Assembly: GCA_050633205.1 (NCBI GenBank)
Contig: JBOEGA010000003.1
Span: 1-64,000, forward strand
Source of the DNA: CBDHHC01 sp050633205
Lineage (GTDB): Bacteria; Pseudomonadota; Alphaproteobacteria; Rhizobiales; CBDHHC01
DNA: 64,000 nt
Reading direction: 5' to 3'
Both the position numbers and the translations under genes were made by a program. This document shows positions 8,637-16,859 of the stretch, piece after piece. The notes under the pieces are model-generated. The model was given only the letters and a program-made list of their open reading frames with translations. It did not search any database and was not told the origin of the DNA. Positions within the stretch are counted from its first letter, which is position 1, and each line of letters opens with the position of its first letter.

Positions 8637-10054
8637 TGAATAAAACACGTCGAGATTTTCTGGCAACGTCAGGTCTTGTGGTTGCCGGTGCAGCCGTGGC
8701 CGGCAAATCAGTTCTTGCTGCGGATAATCCTCATGCAGGGCATGATATGAGCTCTCATGCTAACCATTCCATGAAAAAGGATGTCAAAGTCAGCGGCTCG
8801 GGCAAATATAGCACTCCAAAAGGTAATGACTTCTATGCCCGTACAGTCGATCCTGATGCCAGTTACCCGCCCGGGGAACCGGTAAAGGATTATACACCGG
8901 TTGTGGTTCCAAACGGCACTACGCTGTCTTTCAAGGTCGTGGATGGTGTCAAAGTCTTCCACCTGACAGCGGAGCCGGTTTTTCATGAGTTTGCTCCGGG
9001 TTTCAAAGCTCATTGCTGGGGCTATAATGGCCGGGTTCATGGCCCTGTTATTGAAGCTGTGGAAGGTGATAACATACGCATTTATGTAACGAACAAACTA
9101 TCCGTTCCAACCACTGTTCACTGGCATGGTCTTATTTTGCCAATGGGAATGGACGGGGTTGCCGGATTGACCCAGCGAACTATTAAGCCAGGTGAAACAT
9201 TCAAATATGAATACAAGCTGGTTCAACATGGAACCTTTATGTATCATGCGCACAAGGATGCCATGACGCAGGAGGGGATGGGGTTGATGGGGATGTTTAT
9301 CATTCATCCACGTAAACCCAAGCGCGAGCGTCCTGACAGAGACTTTGTACTTCTTATGTCAGAGTGGGATATCAAGCCCGGTACCTACAGACCTGATACA
9401 TCAGTATCCAGCGGATACAATACCCTGACACTGAATGCGAAAGTTTTTCCGGGAACTGAGCCGCTTATTGCCGGACTGGGGGAAAGAGTGAGGATCAGAG
9501 TTGGCAACCTGTCTGCTATGGATCATCACCCCTTCCACCTGCATGGACATGCGTTCAGGATTACAGAAACAGATGGTGGCGAGATACCTGAAGCAGTGCA
9601 ATGGCCGGAAGTTACAGTGCTGGTGTCAGTCGGGCAGACCAGAAATATCGAGTTTGTTGCTGATAATCCGGGCGACTGGGCGATGCACTGTCATATGACG
9701 CACCATACCATGAACCAGATGGGACACGGGTTACCTAATATGGTTGGAGTGAAGGCTGAAGATGTGGATCGGAAAGTGGGCGGTCTTCTGCCGGGCTATA
9801 TGACAATGGGAACGAATGGTATGGGGGACATGGGAAAACATGCCCAGCATATGGATATGCCTGAAAACAGTATCCCGATGGTCGGAACTGAAGGACCGTA
9901 TGATTATATCGGCATGGGAGGCATGTTTACCATATTCAAGGTTCGGGAAGGCATTAAGGATTATAAAGATCCAGGCTGGTACAAGACTCCGGAAGGAACA
10001 CTTGTCGGTCCGGCTTCCAAAGCTGACCTGAAGCGTGACGGGATAGAAGTATAG
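8636..10054 (+). CDS. Multicopper oxidase, Tat-exported, Met-rich C-terminal part
   Basis: A protein of 472 residues. The N-terminus has a twin-arginine signal (NKTRRDFLATSG, then a hydrophobic stretch). All four copper-ligand motifs are visible: HWHG (about residue 162), YHAHKD (about 202), HPFHLHG (about 298) and HCH-x3-H-x4-M (about 351), the last with a Met axial ligand for the type 1 copper. A Met/His-rich segment follows (MGTNGMGDMGKHAQHMDM). It should oxidise Cu(I) to Cu(II) in the periplasm with O2 as acceptor, lowering toxicity, as do CopA/CueO-type enzymes. It is translationally coupled to the TolC-like gene upstream and followed within 10 bases by the cytochrome. Confidence 0.92.
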   Translation: MNKTRRDFLATSGLVVAGAAVAGKSVLAADNPHAGHDMSSHANHSMKKDVKVSGSGKYSTPKGNDFYARTVDPDASYPPGEPVKDYTPVVVPNGTTLSFKVVDGVKVFHLTAEPVFHEFAPGFKAHCWGYNGRVHGPVIEAVEGDNIRIYVTNKLSVPTTVHWHGLILPMGMDGVAGLTQRTIKPGETFKYEYKLVQHGTFMYHAHKDAMTQEGMGLMGMFIIHPRKPKRERPDRDFVLLMSEWDIKPGTYRPDTSVSSGYNTLTLNAKVFPGTEPLIAGLGERVRIRVGNLSAMDHHPFHLHGHAFRITETDGGEIPEAVQWPEVTVLVSVGQTRNIEFVADNPGDWAMHCHMTHHTMNQMGHGLPNMVGVKAEDVDRKVGGLLPGYMTMGTNGMGDMGKHAQHMDMPENSIPMVGTEGPYDYIGMGGMFTIFKVREGIKDYKDPGWYKTPEGTLVGPASKADLKRDGIEV

Positions 10055-10063
10055 AGATTGGAT

Positions 10064-10594
10064 ATGAGGATAATGATGAAGAAAACTATTGGATTTTCTG
10101 CCGTATTTGCTGTTGCCCTGATCAGTACAATCCTGGTTTCGGAAGCTCATAAGGGAGCCAGTGGTATTGTTAAGCAGCGTATGGACTCTATGAAATCAAT
10201 AGCATCGCAGATGAAGACGCTGAAAGGACTTCTGTTTGGAAAATCTGCATATGATGCAGAGGGAGTAAAGGCAGCTGCGGAGTTGATTAAGAAGCATGCC
10301 GCGGAGGTTCCCTCCCAGTTCCCCAAAGGAAGCCTGAATCACCCCAGCGAGGCTACTGATGCGGTTTGGAAAGACTTTGATGGCTTTAAAAAGGAAGCTT
10401 CCAGGCTTGCTGGATATGCCGATATAATGATCCTGGCTGCCGATAATCCTTCTGATGCCAACTTCAAAATGACAGATAGCAAAGAAATTTCAGAGAATGA
10501 GGAATTACTAAAAAAAGGCCCGCCTCAGGCTGCTTTTTTTGCTATGGCTACCACCTGTCAGAGTTGTCACCAATCATACAGGAAGAAAAAATAA
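10064..10594 (+). CDS. Cytochrome c' (class II) family protein
   Basis: A protein of about 176 residues with a signal peptide (MMKKTIGFSAVFAVALIST) and one C-terminal haem-binding motif, CQSCH, close to the end, as expected for class II cytochromes where a four-helix bundle carries the haem near the C-terminus. The mature sequence is helical (MDSMKSIASQMKTLKGLLFGKS). It starts within 10 bases of the oxidase stop; ATGs at 10064, 10073 and 10076 are all possible, 10076 having AGGA five bases upstream. In this cluster it may pass electrons to or from the copper oxidase, which is inference. Confidence 0.85.
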   Translation: MRIMMKKTIGFSAVFAVALISTILVSEAHKGASGIVKQRMDSMKSIASQMKTLKGLLFGKSAYDAEGVKAAAELIKKHAAEVPSQFPKGSLNHPSEATDAVWKDFDGFKKEASRLAGYADIMILAADNPSDANFKMTDSKEISENEELLKKGPPQAAFFAMATTCQSCHQSYRKKK

Positions 10595-10715
10595 TGGCTT
10601 TATCCCCTTGATATGCCGATCTTACGACTATGTGTCGTGACGGCAGTGACGGGGTGGAAAAGCTCACTTGACAAAATATGATTAACTCACTGATACTCGG
10701 GCCATGACAGGACAA

Positions 10716-11033
10716 ATGCGAAAATTTCTGGCTATTGTTTTTATCGGATTTACGATGATGGCGGTTATGCAGTCTGCTATGGCAGGTGCTATGGAGTTGA
10801 GCATGTCCATGGCCGATATTATGGATAGCAATTGTGAGTCCTGTCCTGTTGAAAATGACGGATCGCATGTTAATTGCAGCTTTGACTGTATGTTTACAAT
10901 TTCGGTTTTGCTGCCTGTGAACGGCAGCAATTTTCCCAATTACGGGAAGAGTAAAGCAGAGCCCGGTTTTATAAAAGGTTCCGTCGATCGAAAATTTCCT
11001 CCGGATACCCAGCCTCCCAAAACAGTTTCCTGA
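10716..11033 (+). CDS. Small exported Cys-rich peptide, copper cluster
   Basis: A protein of 105 residues. The preferred start ATG 10716 (AGGA four bases earlier) gives the signal peptide MRKFLAIVFIGFTMMAVMQS; an ATG at 10704 adds four residues. The mature part is Met/Cys-rich: a CESC pair, then CSFDC, followed by a hydrophobic strand. It shares its overall plan with the peptide at 6480-6866 (MRK start, acidic/His stretch, C-x3-C, hydrophobic segment), so the two may be distant paralogues bracketing the oxidase genes. A TTGACA box 48 bases upstream suggests its own promoter. Confidence 0.6.
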   Translation: MRKFLAIVFIGFTMMAVMQSAMAGAMELSMSMADIMDSNCESCPVENDGSHVNCSFDCMFTISVLLPVNGSNFPNYGKSKAEPGFIKGSVDRKFPPDTQPPKTVS

Positions 11034-11157
11034 ATGAATATACTCAATCTGCCATGCATCATTGTTGAGATGATATGGCGGGCGGGTTGAGCGATGGTTA
11101 TTCTGACAAATTCAAAGAAAAAGTATGTAATTTACAGGCCTATAAAGGATACCTGAT

Positions 11158-11595
11158 ATGACGAGAATACTAACTGTATTGATGACGCTTGCCTTTCTAT
11201 CCACTCCCGTATTTGCTGCAGGTACGAAAGACAAAGCTGCGACTATGTATAAAAATCCCGGATGTTCATGCTGCGATGGTTATGCGAAATATCTCAGGAA
11301 GCATGGCTTCAAGGTTGAGGTGAAGGAGACGGCTGAGCATGATGCTATAAGCAAAAAGGCCGGGATACCTGAGGACTTCCAGGGGTGTCACACGACTTTT
11401 GTTGATGGCTATGTAATTGGCGGACATGTTCCTATGTCAGCGGTTAACAAGCTTTTGAATGAGCGCCCTAAGGTCAAGGGGATTTCCCTTCCCGGTATGC
11501 CTGCCGGATCGCCCGGAATGGGAGGCGAGAAGGATGAGACATGGAAAATATATTCCATTGGTGACGGCAAACCGAAGGTTTATGTGACGGAGTAG
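11158..11595 (+). CDS. DUF411 domain protein, copper-binding
   Basis: A protein of 145 residues with a signal peptide (LTVLMTLAFLSTPVFAA) and the DUF411 signature: MYKNPGCSCCDGYAKYLRKHG at residues 31-51 and a further conserved GCHTTFVDGYVIGGHVP segment. The family is frequent in proteobacterial copper and silver resistance clusters and is thought to bind metal through the CxxC-type cysteines. A Met/Gly-rich patch (LPGMPAGSPGMGG) lies before the C-terminal strand. It has an AAAGGA site before the ATG and closes the copper cluster. Confidence 0.88.
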   Translation: MTRILTVLMTLAFLSTPVFAAGTKDKAATMYKNPGCSCCDGYAKYLRKHGFKVEVKETAEHDAISKKAGIPEDFQGCHTTFVDGYVIGGHVPMSAVNKLLNERPKVKGISLPGMPAGSPGMGGEKDETWKIYSIGDGKPKVYVTE

Positions 11596-11605
11596 TCGTT
11601 TTTTG

Positions 11606-11637
11606 AGGGGATGGGGGGATGCTTTTCCCTTTCCCCT
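11606..11637 (+). terminator. Probable terminator after the copper cluster
   Basis: AGGGGA-T-GGG pairs with CCC-TT-TCCCCT in an imperfect hairpin 11 bases after the DUF411 stop. The T-tract is poor, so confidence is modest. Confidence 0.4.
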
Positions 11638-11780
11638 TATTAATGCAAAAAGGCCCGGTTAAGTCGACTTTATGACAAAGAATAGTCAAGGAGCTGTTAC
11701 ATAGCTTTGCGATATAACGCAATGTTTTTAATGATTAACAGCGGTGGCGTTTCTTTCCTTTAACTGTTTCTGAGGCCTTG

Positions 11781-12929
11781 ATGAACTTATTCCTGAAACG
11801 AGTGTTCGTTGTCTGCTGTTTTATCTTTCTGAGCAGTTGTGCTGCACACTTACAAAATGATGTGCTGCCTTCGGGCATCTGCAGTGCAAACGCAAAATAT
11901 GAAGGCTCTGAAAAGCAGGGCTCTCCGGCATTTCCGACCCTTCCGAAAGACAGGCTTAATATTAACAGAAGAATGCCTGCTGGACTTTCCGATAAACTCA
12001 GTCTGGTATTTAATGAAACAATACAAAAAACAAAAGCCACTGCCGGTTCTGTTACAATATGGGATCCGAAGAGTGGGTATTGGGCGGCGAGCAAAGGGCC
12101 TGATACTGCTGATAGATACTGGGTTGCAAGCACGGGCAAAATGATAACATCGTCAGTCATTCTGCAAATGGTGTCTGAAGGCAAGCTCAGTCTGAAGTCA
12201 AAGTTGTCAGAGTGGTTTCCCGAGTTTCCAAATGCAGAGCTGATAACGCTTGACCATCTGTTATCTCATACCAGCGGGATATACAGTTTTAATTCCGATG
12301 AACAGTTTCGCAAGGAAAAAGGGTATAAGTCTCCTGCCCGGTTATTGGCCATTGCCCGCAAACATAAACCGTTGTTCTGTCCTGGCACGCGATGGAATTA
12401 TAGCAATACCGGGTATATTTTACTTGGGCTGATTGCAGAGAAAACTGATGGTGCTCCATTGAGTGTCATTGTAAAGCGAAGGATTGCCATACCCCTGAAT
12501 CTGAAATCTCTAAAGGTTGTGCAGGCCAACGATTCTTCCAGCCTTTTTGTCAAATCAGCTTTGCGTCCTGCCCCAACGGCAAGGGATGTTTCTACGGTTT
12601 ATGGGGCAGGGGGAATGATAATCAATAACCGTGATCTTCTGGTCTTTCTGCATAGCTATATGGGGGGCAAAGTTGTTTCCCTGAAAACGAGCCTTCAGCC
12701 GCTTTTCAATATGTTTCAGGGGCCGATGTATTATGGCCGGGGTGTTATGGTTGTCAAAGTTCCCGACCGCAAGAAGCCTACAATATGGGTCGGGCATTCA
12801 GGTGGTTCTCCGGCAACCAAGTCTATCGCTTTTTATGATGTGAAGCGCAAAGTCTATATTACAATATCACTTAATATAAACGGGCCTGCTGAAGCCATGG
12901 CGAATTCTCTGTTAAAGGTACTTGATTAG
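11781..12929 (+). CDS. Serine beta-lactamase-like hydrolase (class C / DD-peptidase fold), lipoprotein
   Basis: A protein of 382 residues. The N-terminus is a lipoprotein-type signal (VVCCFIFLSSC). The three motifs of the penicillin-binding/class C beta-lactamase superfamily are present: S-T-G-K (WVASTGKM, the nucleophile), Y-S-N (WNYSNTGY) and H-S-G (VGHSGGS). Such proteins are D-alanyl-D-alanine carboxypeptidases, esterases or related hydrolases; the exact substrate is not readable. The ATG 11781 has GAGG five bases upstream. It stands alone after the copper cluster. Confidence 0.82.
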   Translation: MNLFLKRVFVVCCFIFLSSCAAHLQNDVLPSGICSANAKYEGSEKQGSPAFPTLPKDRLNINRRMPAGLSDKLSLVFNETIQKTKATAGSVTIWDPKSGYWAASKGPDTADRYWVASTGKMITSSVILQMVSEGKLSLKSKLSEWFPEFPNAELITLDHLLSHTSGIYSFNSDEQFRKEKGYKSPARLLAIARKHKPLFCPGTRWNYSNTGYILLGLIAEKTDGAPLSVIVKRRIAIPLNLKSLKVVQANDSSSLFVKSALRPAPTARDVSTVYGAGGMIINNRDLLVFLHSYMGGKVVSLKTSLQPLFNMFQGPMYYGRGVMVVKVPDRKKPTIWVGHSGGSPATKSIAFYDVKRKVYITISLNINGPAEAMANSLLKVLD

Positions 12930-12944
12930 GAGTAGTTCCGGGAG

Positions 12945-13037
12945 ATGATGAGAATCGTTGATTTTATTGAACATAAAAGCGCTGTTCCCTGTCTGAAGGA
13001 CAGGCTGAATGAATATCTGTTGGCGAAAACTGATTGA
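12945..13037 (+). CDS. Possible 30-residue open reading frame
   Basis: A short frame opens with two ATGs immediately after a GGGAG sequence, 15 bases behind the hydrolase gene, and encodes MMRIVDFIEHKSAVPC followed by a helical charged stretch. Codon use is plausible. Nothing else supports it, so it is only a candidate small protein. Confidence 0.25.
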   Translation: MMRIVDFIEHKSAVPCLKDRLNEYLLAKTD

Positions 13038-13361
13038 TTTTTCAGGGTTCTGGAAAGAATAAGCTCTTGTTTTCTCTTGGTATTTTTCGTTTTTGTGAAT
13101 GTTTTTTTCTATGATTACTGAATATTCTTCCATAAAAAAGGACAAGAAGAAGCCTTTTCAGGAATAAGAATCTACAAGGTATTTTATTACCTATATATTT
13201 CATTCCCGGTGCAAAATAAGAATTGTAGTTTGCAATTAAATCGCTAAATACATCTCAGCCTTCTGAGGCAGTCTTATTGAATTTTTTCTAAAACAATCGA
13301 ATTGGTATTTTTTGCGTGCGTGAGGTGCAACCCTTGCGCCTGCGTGGAAGTGAGCGCTGTT
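13038..13361. other. Intergenic region before opgC
   Basis: About 320 AT-rich bases. Long minus-strand frames across it are shadows without ribosome sites. No clear promoter, RNA or repeat was recognised. Confidence 0.4.
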
Positions 13362-14519
13362 ATGTGGACAGATGTTAATAAAGTTGATGTTTTGAGGGAT
13401 ACCCGGGATTACCGTATTGATTTCCTTCGCGGTCTGGCTTTGTTGTCGATTTTTATAAATCATGTTCGCGGGAACTTTTATGAGAAGTTCACGCATAAGA
13501 ACTTTGGTTTGTCTGATGCTGCAGAAGTTTTTGTTTTGCTCGCAGGTGTTGCTGCAGCTCTGGCGTTTTATCCAAAATATGTCAAGGGCGGGCATGATGC
13601 GACTATACGGAAAATAGGTGAGCGTATTGGTTCGCTTTATTTCTGGCATATATCCATGACGATGTTTGCTCTGTCGATGTTTGTTTTTGCCGGGGCGATT
13701 TTTCATAACCCTGCATTGTTCAAGGAAATTAACATTGGCCCTGTAGTAGCTGATCCTCTACGTGGATTTCTTGGTCTGTTCGGAATGGGGCATCAGCTTG
13801 GCTATTTTAATATTCTGCCTATGTATATGGTATTGCTGGCTTTATTGCCTGTCATAATGTCCCTGTACAAAGTGAATATCAAGCTGCTGCTTGCGGTTTC
13901 TATCAGTCTGTATCTGTTTTCGGGGTTTTTCTATTTTGGTTTGCCTAATTACCCGAACAAAGGTGTATGGTTCTTTAATCCATTATCCTGGCAGTTGCTG
14001 TATGTAATCGGGTTTGCCGGCTGGCTTTATGCTCGTGAGCATGGCGGAATTCCGTACAACAAATATGTATTCTGGGCGGCTGTTGTTATGCTTGTCTGGT
14101 GGTGTCTGTGGGTACAGTTTGGCTGGTGGCACTTGTGGTCGTATGTGACACTAAAAGGTGCTGCAGGTGCTCTGTGGGGCTTTAACAAGTCATTTATCAG
14201 TATACCACGCCTGTTGCATGTTCTGGCTCTGGCTTATGTGTTTATCCATAGTCCGCTGCCTGGATTGCTACAGAGAATTATCAGCAAGAATAATCCTCTT
14301 GTCCGTATTGGGCAGCATGGATTGCATCTGTTCTGTTTCGGTTCAGTATTGTCAATGTTTCTGCTGATTATAAGAATTCAACTTGGGGGCAGTATTCTGC
14401 TGGATACAGTGCTTGTGGGTTTTGGTATTTACTGCCATTTCGCTCTTGCCAGCTATCTGTCCAGACCTAACAAGTCTAAAACTGACGGTCCGCTTGTGGC
14501 TGGTGGTGTTGCCACATAG
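13362..14519 (+). CDS. opgC: OpgC family membrane protein
   Basis: A protein of 385 residues with about ten membrane helices. The start region DYRIDFLRGLALLSIFINHV is the signature of OpgC/acyltransferase-3-like proteins, with the conserved His in FINH. OpgC adds succinyl groups to osmoregulated periplasmic glucans in gammaproteobacteria; alphaproteobacterial homologues are widespread but less well defined. ATG 13362 (MWTDVNK) is preferred over an upstream start at 13302 because the family begins close to the DYRIDFLRG segment. No opgG/opgH neighbours are seen. A strong terminator follows. Confidence 0.8.
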   Translation: MWTDVNKVDVLRDTRDYRIDFLRGLALLSIFINHVRGNFYEKFTHKNFGLSDAAEVFVLLAGVAAALAFYPKYVKGGHDATIRKIGERIGSLYFWHISMTMFALSMFVFAGAIFHNPALFKEINIGPVVADPLRGFLGLFGMGHQLGYFNILPMYMVLLALLPVIMSLYKVNIKLLLAVSISLYLFSGFFYFGLPNYPNKGVWFFNPLSWQLLYVIGFAGWLYAREHGGIPYNKYVFWAAVVMLVWWCLWVQFGWWHLWSYVTLKGAAGALWGFNKSFISIPRLLHVLALAYVFIHSPLPGLLQRIISKNNPLVRIGQHGLHLFCFGSVLSMFLLIIRIQLGGSILLDTVLVGFGIYCHFALASYLSRPNKSKTDGPLVAGGVAT

Positions 14520-14543
14520 AACATAGCCATTCACAATGGACCA

Positions 14544-14595
14544 GACCGACGCTTTGCTCCTGCCCAAGTGCAGGAGCGGGGTGTCGGTTTTTTTG
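14544..14595 (+). terminator. Strong rho-independent terminator after opgC
   Basis: Nested arms: outer GACCGAC with GTCGGTT, inner GCTCCTGC with GCAGGAGC, then a run of seven Ts. The end of the convergent gene at 14598 lies right behind it. Confidence 0.85.
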
Positions 14596-14597
14596 TT

Positions 14598-15218
14598 TTA
14601 CAGCCTGTATTGCAAGGTACGTTCTTCCAGAAAAATGGCGATTGAAACAGCCAGCAGGCAGAAGGCTGTTCCTTCTGCTATGGTCGGGACAAGCATGATG
14701 TAGTACCAGGTCGCCGGTTTGATATGTGGCGCGAGATTATAAAACGGGGCTATCAGAGAAAGTTCAAGAAAACCACTGATCTGGATGGTTTTTGAGGAGA
14801 CCAGGCCTCGGGGGATCAGCAGTTTTTCAAATATTATATGGCCTACCTTACTCCAGCCAGTGCGGATAAGTATGTAGCTCATGCTCAGGAAAGCTATCCA
14901 TGGCAGGGTAGGGGCATTTCGTTTTACCCAGGTTCTCTGGTTTTCATTCAGGTTTACTATTCGCCAGCCTTTCAGGAGGTATGCATTTTCCAGTATACGT
15001 CTGGCGAATATTGCGTAAGCCAGTCCTGCAAAGCCGAATGTTGCTGCGTAGAGAAAAGTGGACAGGAGGGCGTGTTTCCATGCCCGCCAGTAAAGGAAGT
15101 AGAGCGGAGCGATAAATAATGCCCATGCCCAGGGAGCTTTGGGGCCTGGAATCTTCTGGTTGGTGGCGTTGTTTACGAAATAATATAGGTCGTTTTTTGT
15201 TTCTCTTCTTGCCCGCAT
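14598..15218 (-). CDS. Multi-pass membrane protein of unknown function
   Basis: A protein of 206 residues with four to five hydrophobic segments. The first half (PWAWALFIAPLYFLYWRAWKHALLSTFLYAATFG) resembles DUF2628-like small membrane proteins in which a Trp-rich segment is followed by GLAYAIFARRILENAYLLKGW. The second half is a different hydrophobic region. It is single-gene, convergent with opgC and followed on its upstream side by the F0 ATP synthase terminator. The function is not known. Confidence 0.6.
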   Translation of the reverse strand: MRARRETKNDLYYFVNNATNQKIPGPKAPWAWALFIAPLYFLYWRAWKHALLSTFLYAATFGFAGLAYAIFARRILENAYLLKGWRIVNLNENQRTWVKRNAPTLPWIAFLSMSYILIRTGWSKVGHIIFEKLLIPRGLVSSKTIQISGFLELSLIAPFYNLAPHIKPATWYYIMLVPTIAEGTAFCLLAVSIAIFLEERTLQYRL

Positions 15219-15316
15219 TATTATGTACCCTGACTGGTTGGCGCTTACGGGAAAGATATCTCTGGAATCAGACTATTTTATTACGGGGTTGTGATGGGGA
15301 AATTTGCGAGGCAGGC

Positions 15317-15344
15317 AAAAAAATACCGGACTGAAGCCCGGTAT
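15317..15344 (-). terminator. Terminator of the F0 ATP synthase operon
   Basis: On the minus strand ATACCGGG pairs with CCGGTAT across a 7-base loop, followed by a run of seven Ts. It lies 67 bases downstream of atpF. Confidence 0.88.
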
Positions 15345-15410
15345 CAGTGAACCTCATCCTCCCAAGGACCTGGCTCAAATCGCTCTTTTTTGTTGAGCTT
15401 ATTCTTTTAA

Positions 15411-15905
15411 CTAGTTCAATTTGCCATTCAGATCCTGAATTGACTTTTTGATCAGGTTATTTGCATCTTTATCTGAAAGGTTTTCAGAAATAAGCTTTTC
15501 AGTTGCTGAAACTGCTACGTTAATTGCAGCAAGGCGAACTTCGTTTGTAGCCTGCTCCTGAGCGCGTGCGATTTTCTCTTCAGCCTGAAGAGTCCGTCTT
15601 TCCAGTGACGCCTTAAGGGCCTGACGTGTTTCAGTCGCAAATGCTTCTGCTTCTTTTTTAGCCTGAGCTACAATGTCATCAGCAGTCTGTTCTGCTTCGC
15701 GCTGTTTGCGCTGATATTCAGCAAGGATCGCCTGTGCTTCTTCACGCAATTGTCTTGCCTGTTCCAGCTCCGAGCGAATTTCACCTGCCTTATTGTCAAG
15801 TGAGTCACCAATTTTCTTTGGGACACCAACATAATACATCAGCAGTGCAAAAATGATTACGGTGATAGCAACCCAAACCGTAGGATCAGCAAAGTAATGA
15901 ATCAT
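15411..15905 (-). CDS. atpF: ATP synthase F0 subunit b
   Basis: A protein of 164 residues with one N-terminal membrane helix (WVAITVIIFALLMYYVGVP) and a long charged coiled coil rich in Glu, Ala, Arg and Gln. This is the b subunit that forms the peripheral stalk linking F0 and F1. It is the last gene of the F0 operon, 30 bases after the b' gene, and is followed by a terminator. Its two-gene stalk, b plus b', is characteristic of alphaproteobacteria, cyanobacteria and chloroplasts. Confidence 0.93.
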   Translation of the reverse strand: MIHYFADPTVWVAITVIIFALLMYYVGVPKKIGDSLDNKAGEIRSELEQARQLREEAQAILAEYQRKQREAEQTADDIVAQAKKEAEAFATETRQALKASLERRTLQAEEKIARAQEQATNEVRLAAINVAVSATEKLISENLSDKDANNLIKKSIQDLNGKLN

Positions 15906-15935
15906 CTGTCTATTTCCTTCGTCCTACCGTCGGTT

Positions 15936-16490
15936 CTAGTTTGAACCTAATGATGCTTTTACTGCTGCATCCAGTTCCTGATCAGGAACCTTAACACCAA
16001 GCAGTTTATTCATCAGGGCTTTTGTTGTTTCCGAGGCGACTTCCTGAACATGGGACAAAGCTTCAGCTTTCGCATCAGCGATGCGGTTTTCAGCTTCTTC
16101 AAGTTTCGCAGCGATTTCCTGCTCAACCTGTTCCTGTTCCTTGCTTACCTCAGCCTGCAATGCATCTCTTGTTTCCTGAGCGATACTGTGTGCTTTGGCT
16201 TTTGCCTCGGCCAGTGCCTGCTCATATGAAGCAATTGCTTTTTCCGTCTCTTCTTTAAGACGGGTCGCTTCATCAAGGTCACGAGCGATACGTTGTCTAC
16301 GCTGCTCAATAATTGTTCCAACACGTGGCAATGCTACGCGTGACAGGAACCAGTAAAGAATGACGAAGCAGATCGCCAACCAAACCAGCTGAGAACTAAA
16401 AGTCTGCTGGTTGAAAAACGGAGGTAACGCTTTCTCATGTGCACCAGGAGTATGAGCTACTTCTGTATGGGTTTTAGTATTAGCTGCCAT
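15936..16490 (-). CDS. ATP synthase F0 subunit b' (second b-type subunit)
   Basis: A protein of 184 residues with a soluble N-terminal extension (NTKTHTEVAHTPGAHEK), one membrane helix (LVWLAICFVILYWFLSRV) and a long coiled coil (RIARDLDEATRLKEETEKAI). It is the b' partner of atpF; the family is named atpG, atpX or atpF' in different genomes, so I give no symbol. The Pro-rich join after the membrane helix, ALPRVGTIIEQRRQRI, is typical. AGGAA lies six bases before the ATG. Confidence 0.92.
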   Translation of the reverse strand: MAANTKTHTEVAHTPGAHEKALPPFFNQQTFSSQLVWLAICFVILYWFLSRVALPRVGTIIEQRRQRIARDLDEATRLKEETEKAIASYEQALAEAKAKAHSIAQETRDALQAEVSKEQEQVEQEIAAKLEEAENRIADAKAEALSHVQEVASETTKALMNKLLGVKVPDQELDAAVKASLGSN

Positions 16491-16562
16491 ATCTTTTTCC
16501 TAATTACGGTGCTTTAGCCGGCTGATAGCCGGCTTTTGCCACGCATAACGACGCAAGTAAAA

Positions 16563-16790
16563 TTATACTACGAATAGTAGAATGATTGCGATAAGGAATG
16601 AGAAAATGCCAAGTGCCTCAGTCAATGCGAAACCCAAAAGAAGGTTTGTGAACTGGCCTTCAGATGCAGACGGGTTGCGAAGAGCACCAGAAAGGAAGTT
16701 ACCGAAGATTGTACCAAGGCCAAGAGCGGCAAGGCCCATACCAAGACATGCGATACCAGCGCCAATGTATTTTGCTGCTATTGGATCCAT
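16563..16790 (-). CDS. atpE: ATP synthase F0 subunit c (rotor ring proteolipid)
   Basis: A protein of 75 residues forming a hairpin of two helices. The first helix is Gly/Ala-rich (AGIACLGMGLAALGLGTIFG); the polar loop is RNPSASEGQ; the second helix carries the ion-binding Glu at residue 58 (FALTEALGIF). The residue after the Glu is Ala and the sodium-specific residue pattern is absent, so a proton-driven ring is expected. AAGGAG lies seven bases before the ATG. The order a-c-b'-b is standard for this group. Confidence 0.95.
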   Translation of the reverse strand: MDPIAAKYIGAGIACLGMGLAALGLGTIFGNFLSGALRNPSASEGQFTNLLLGFALTEALGIFSFLIAIILLFVV

Positions 16791-16859
16791 TTTAAAGCTC
16801 CTTTAGATTTATTCTCTAATTGTTAGATTAAAATTCAAGTTAGATATTCAGTTATCGTT

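Noticed and set aside
13236..13706. Minus-strand frame across the start of opgC
   Set aside because: A shadow of the real opgC frame; composition and lack of ribosome site argue against it.
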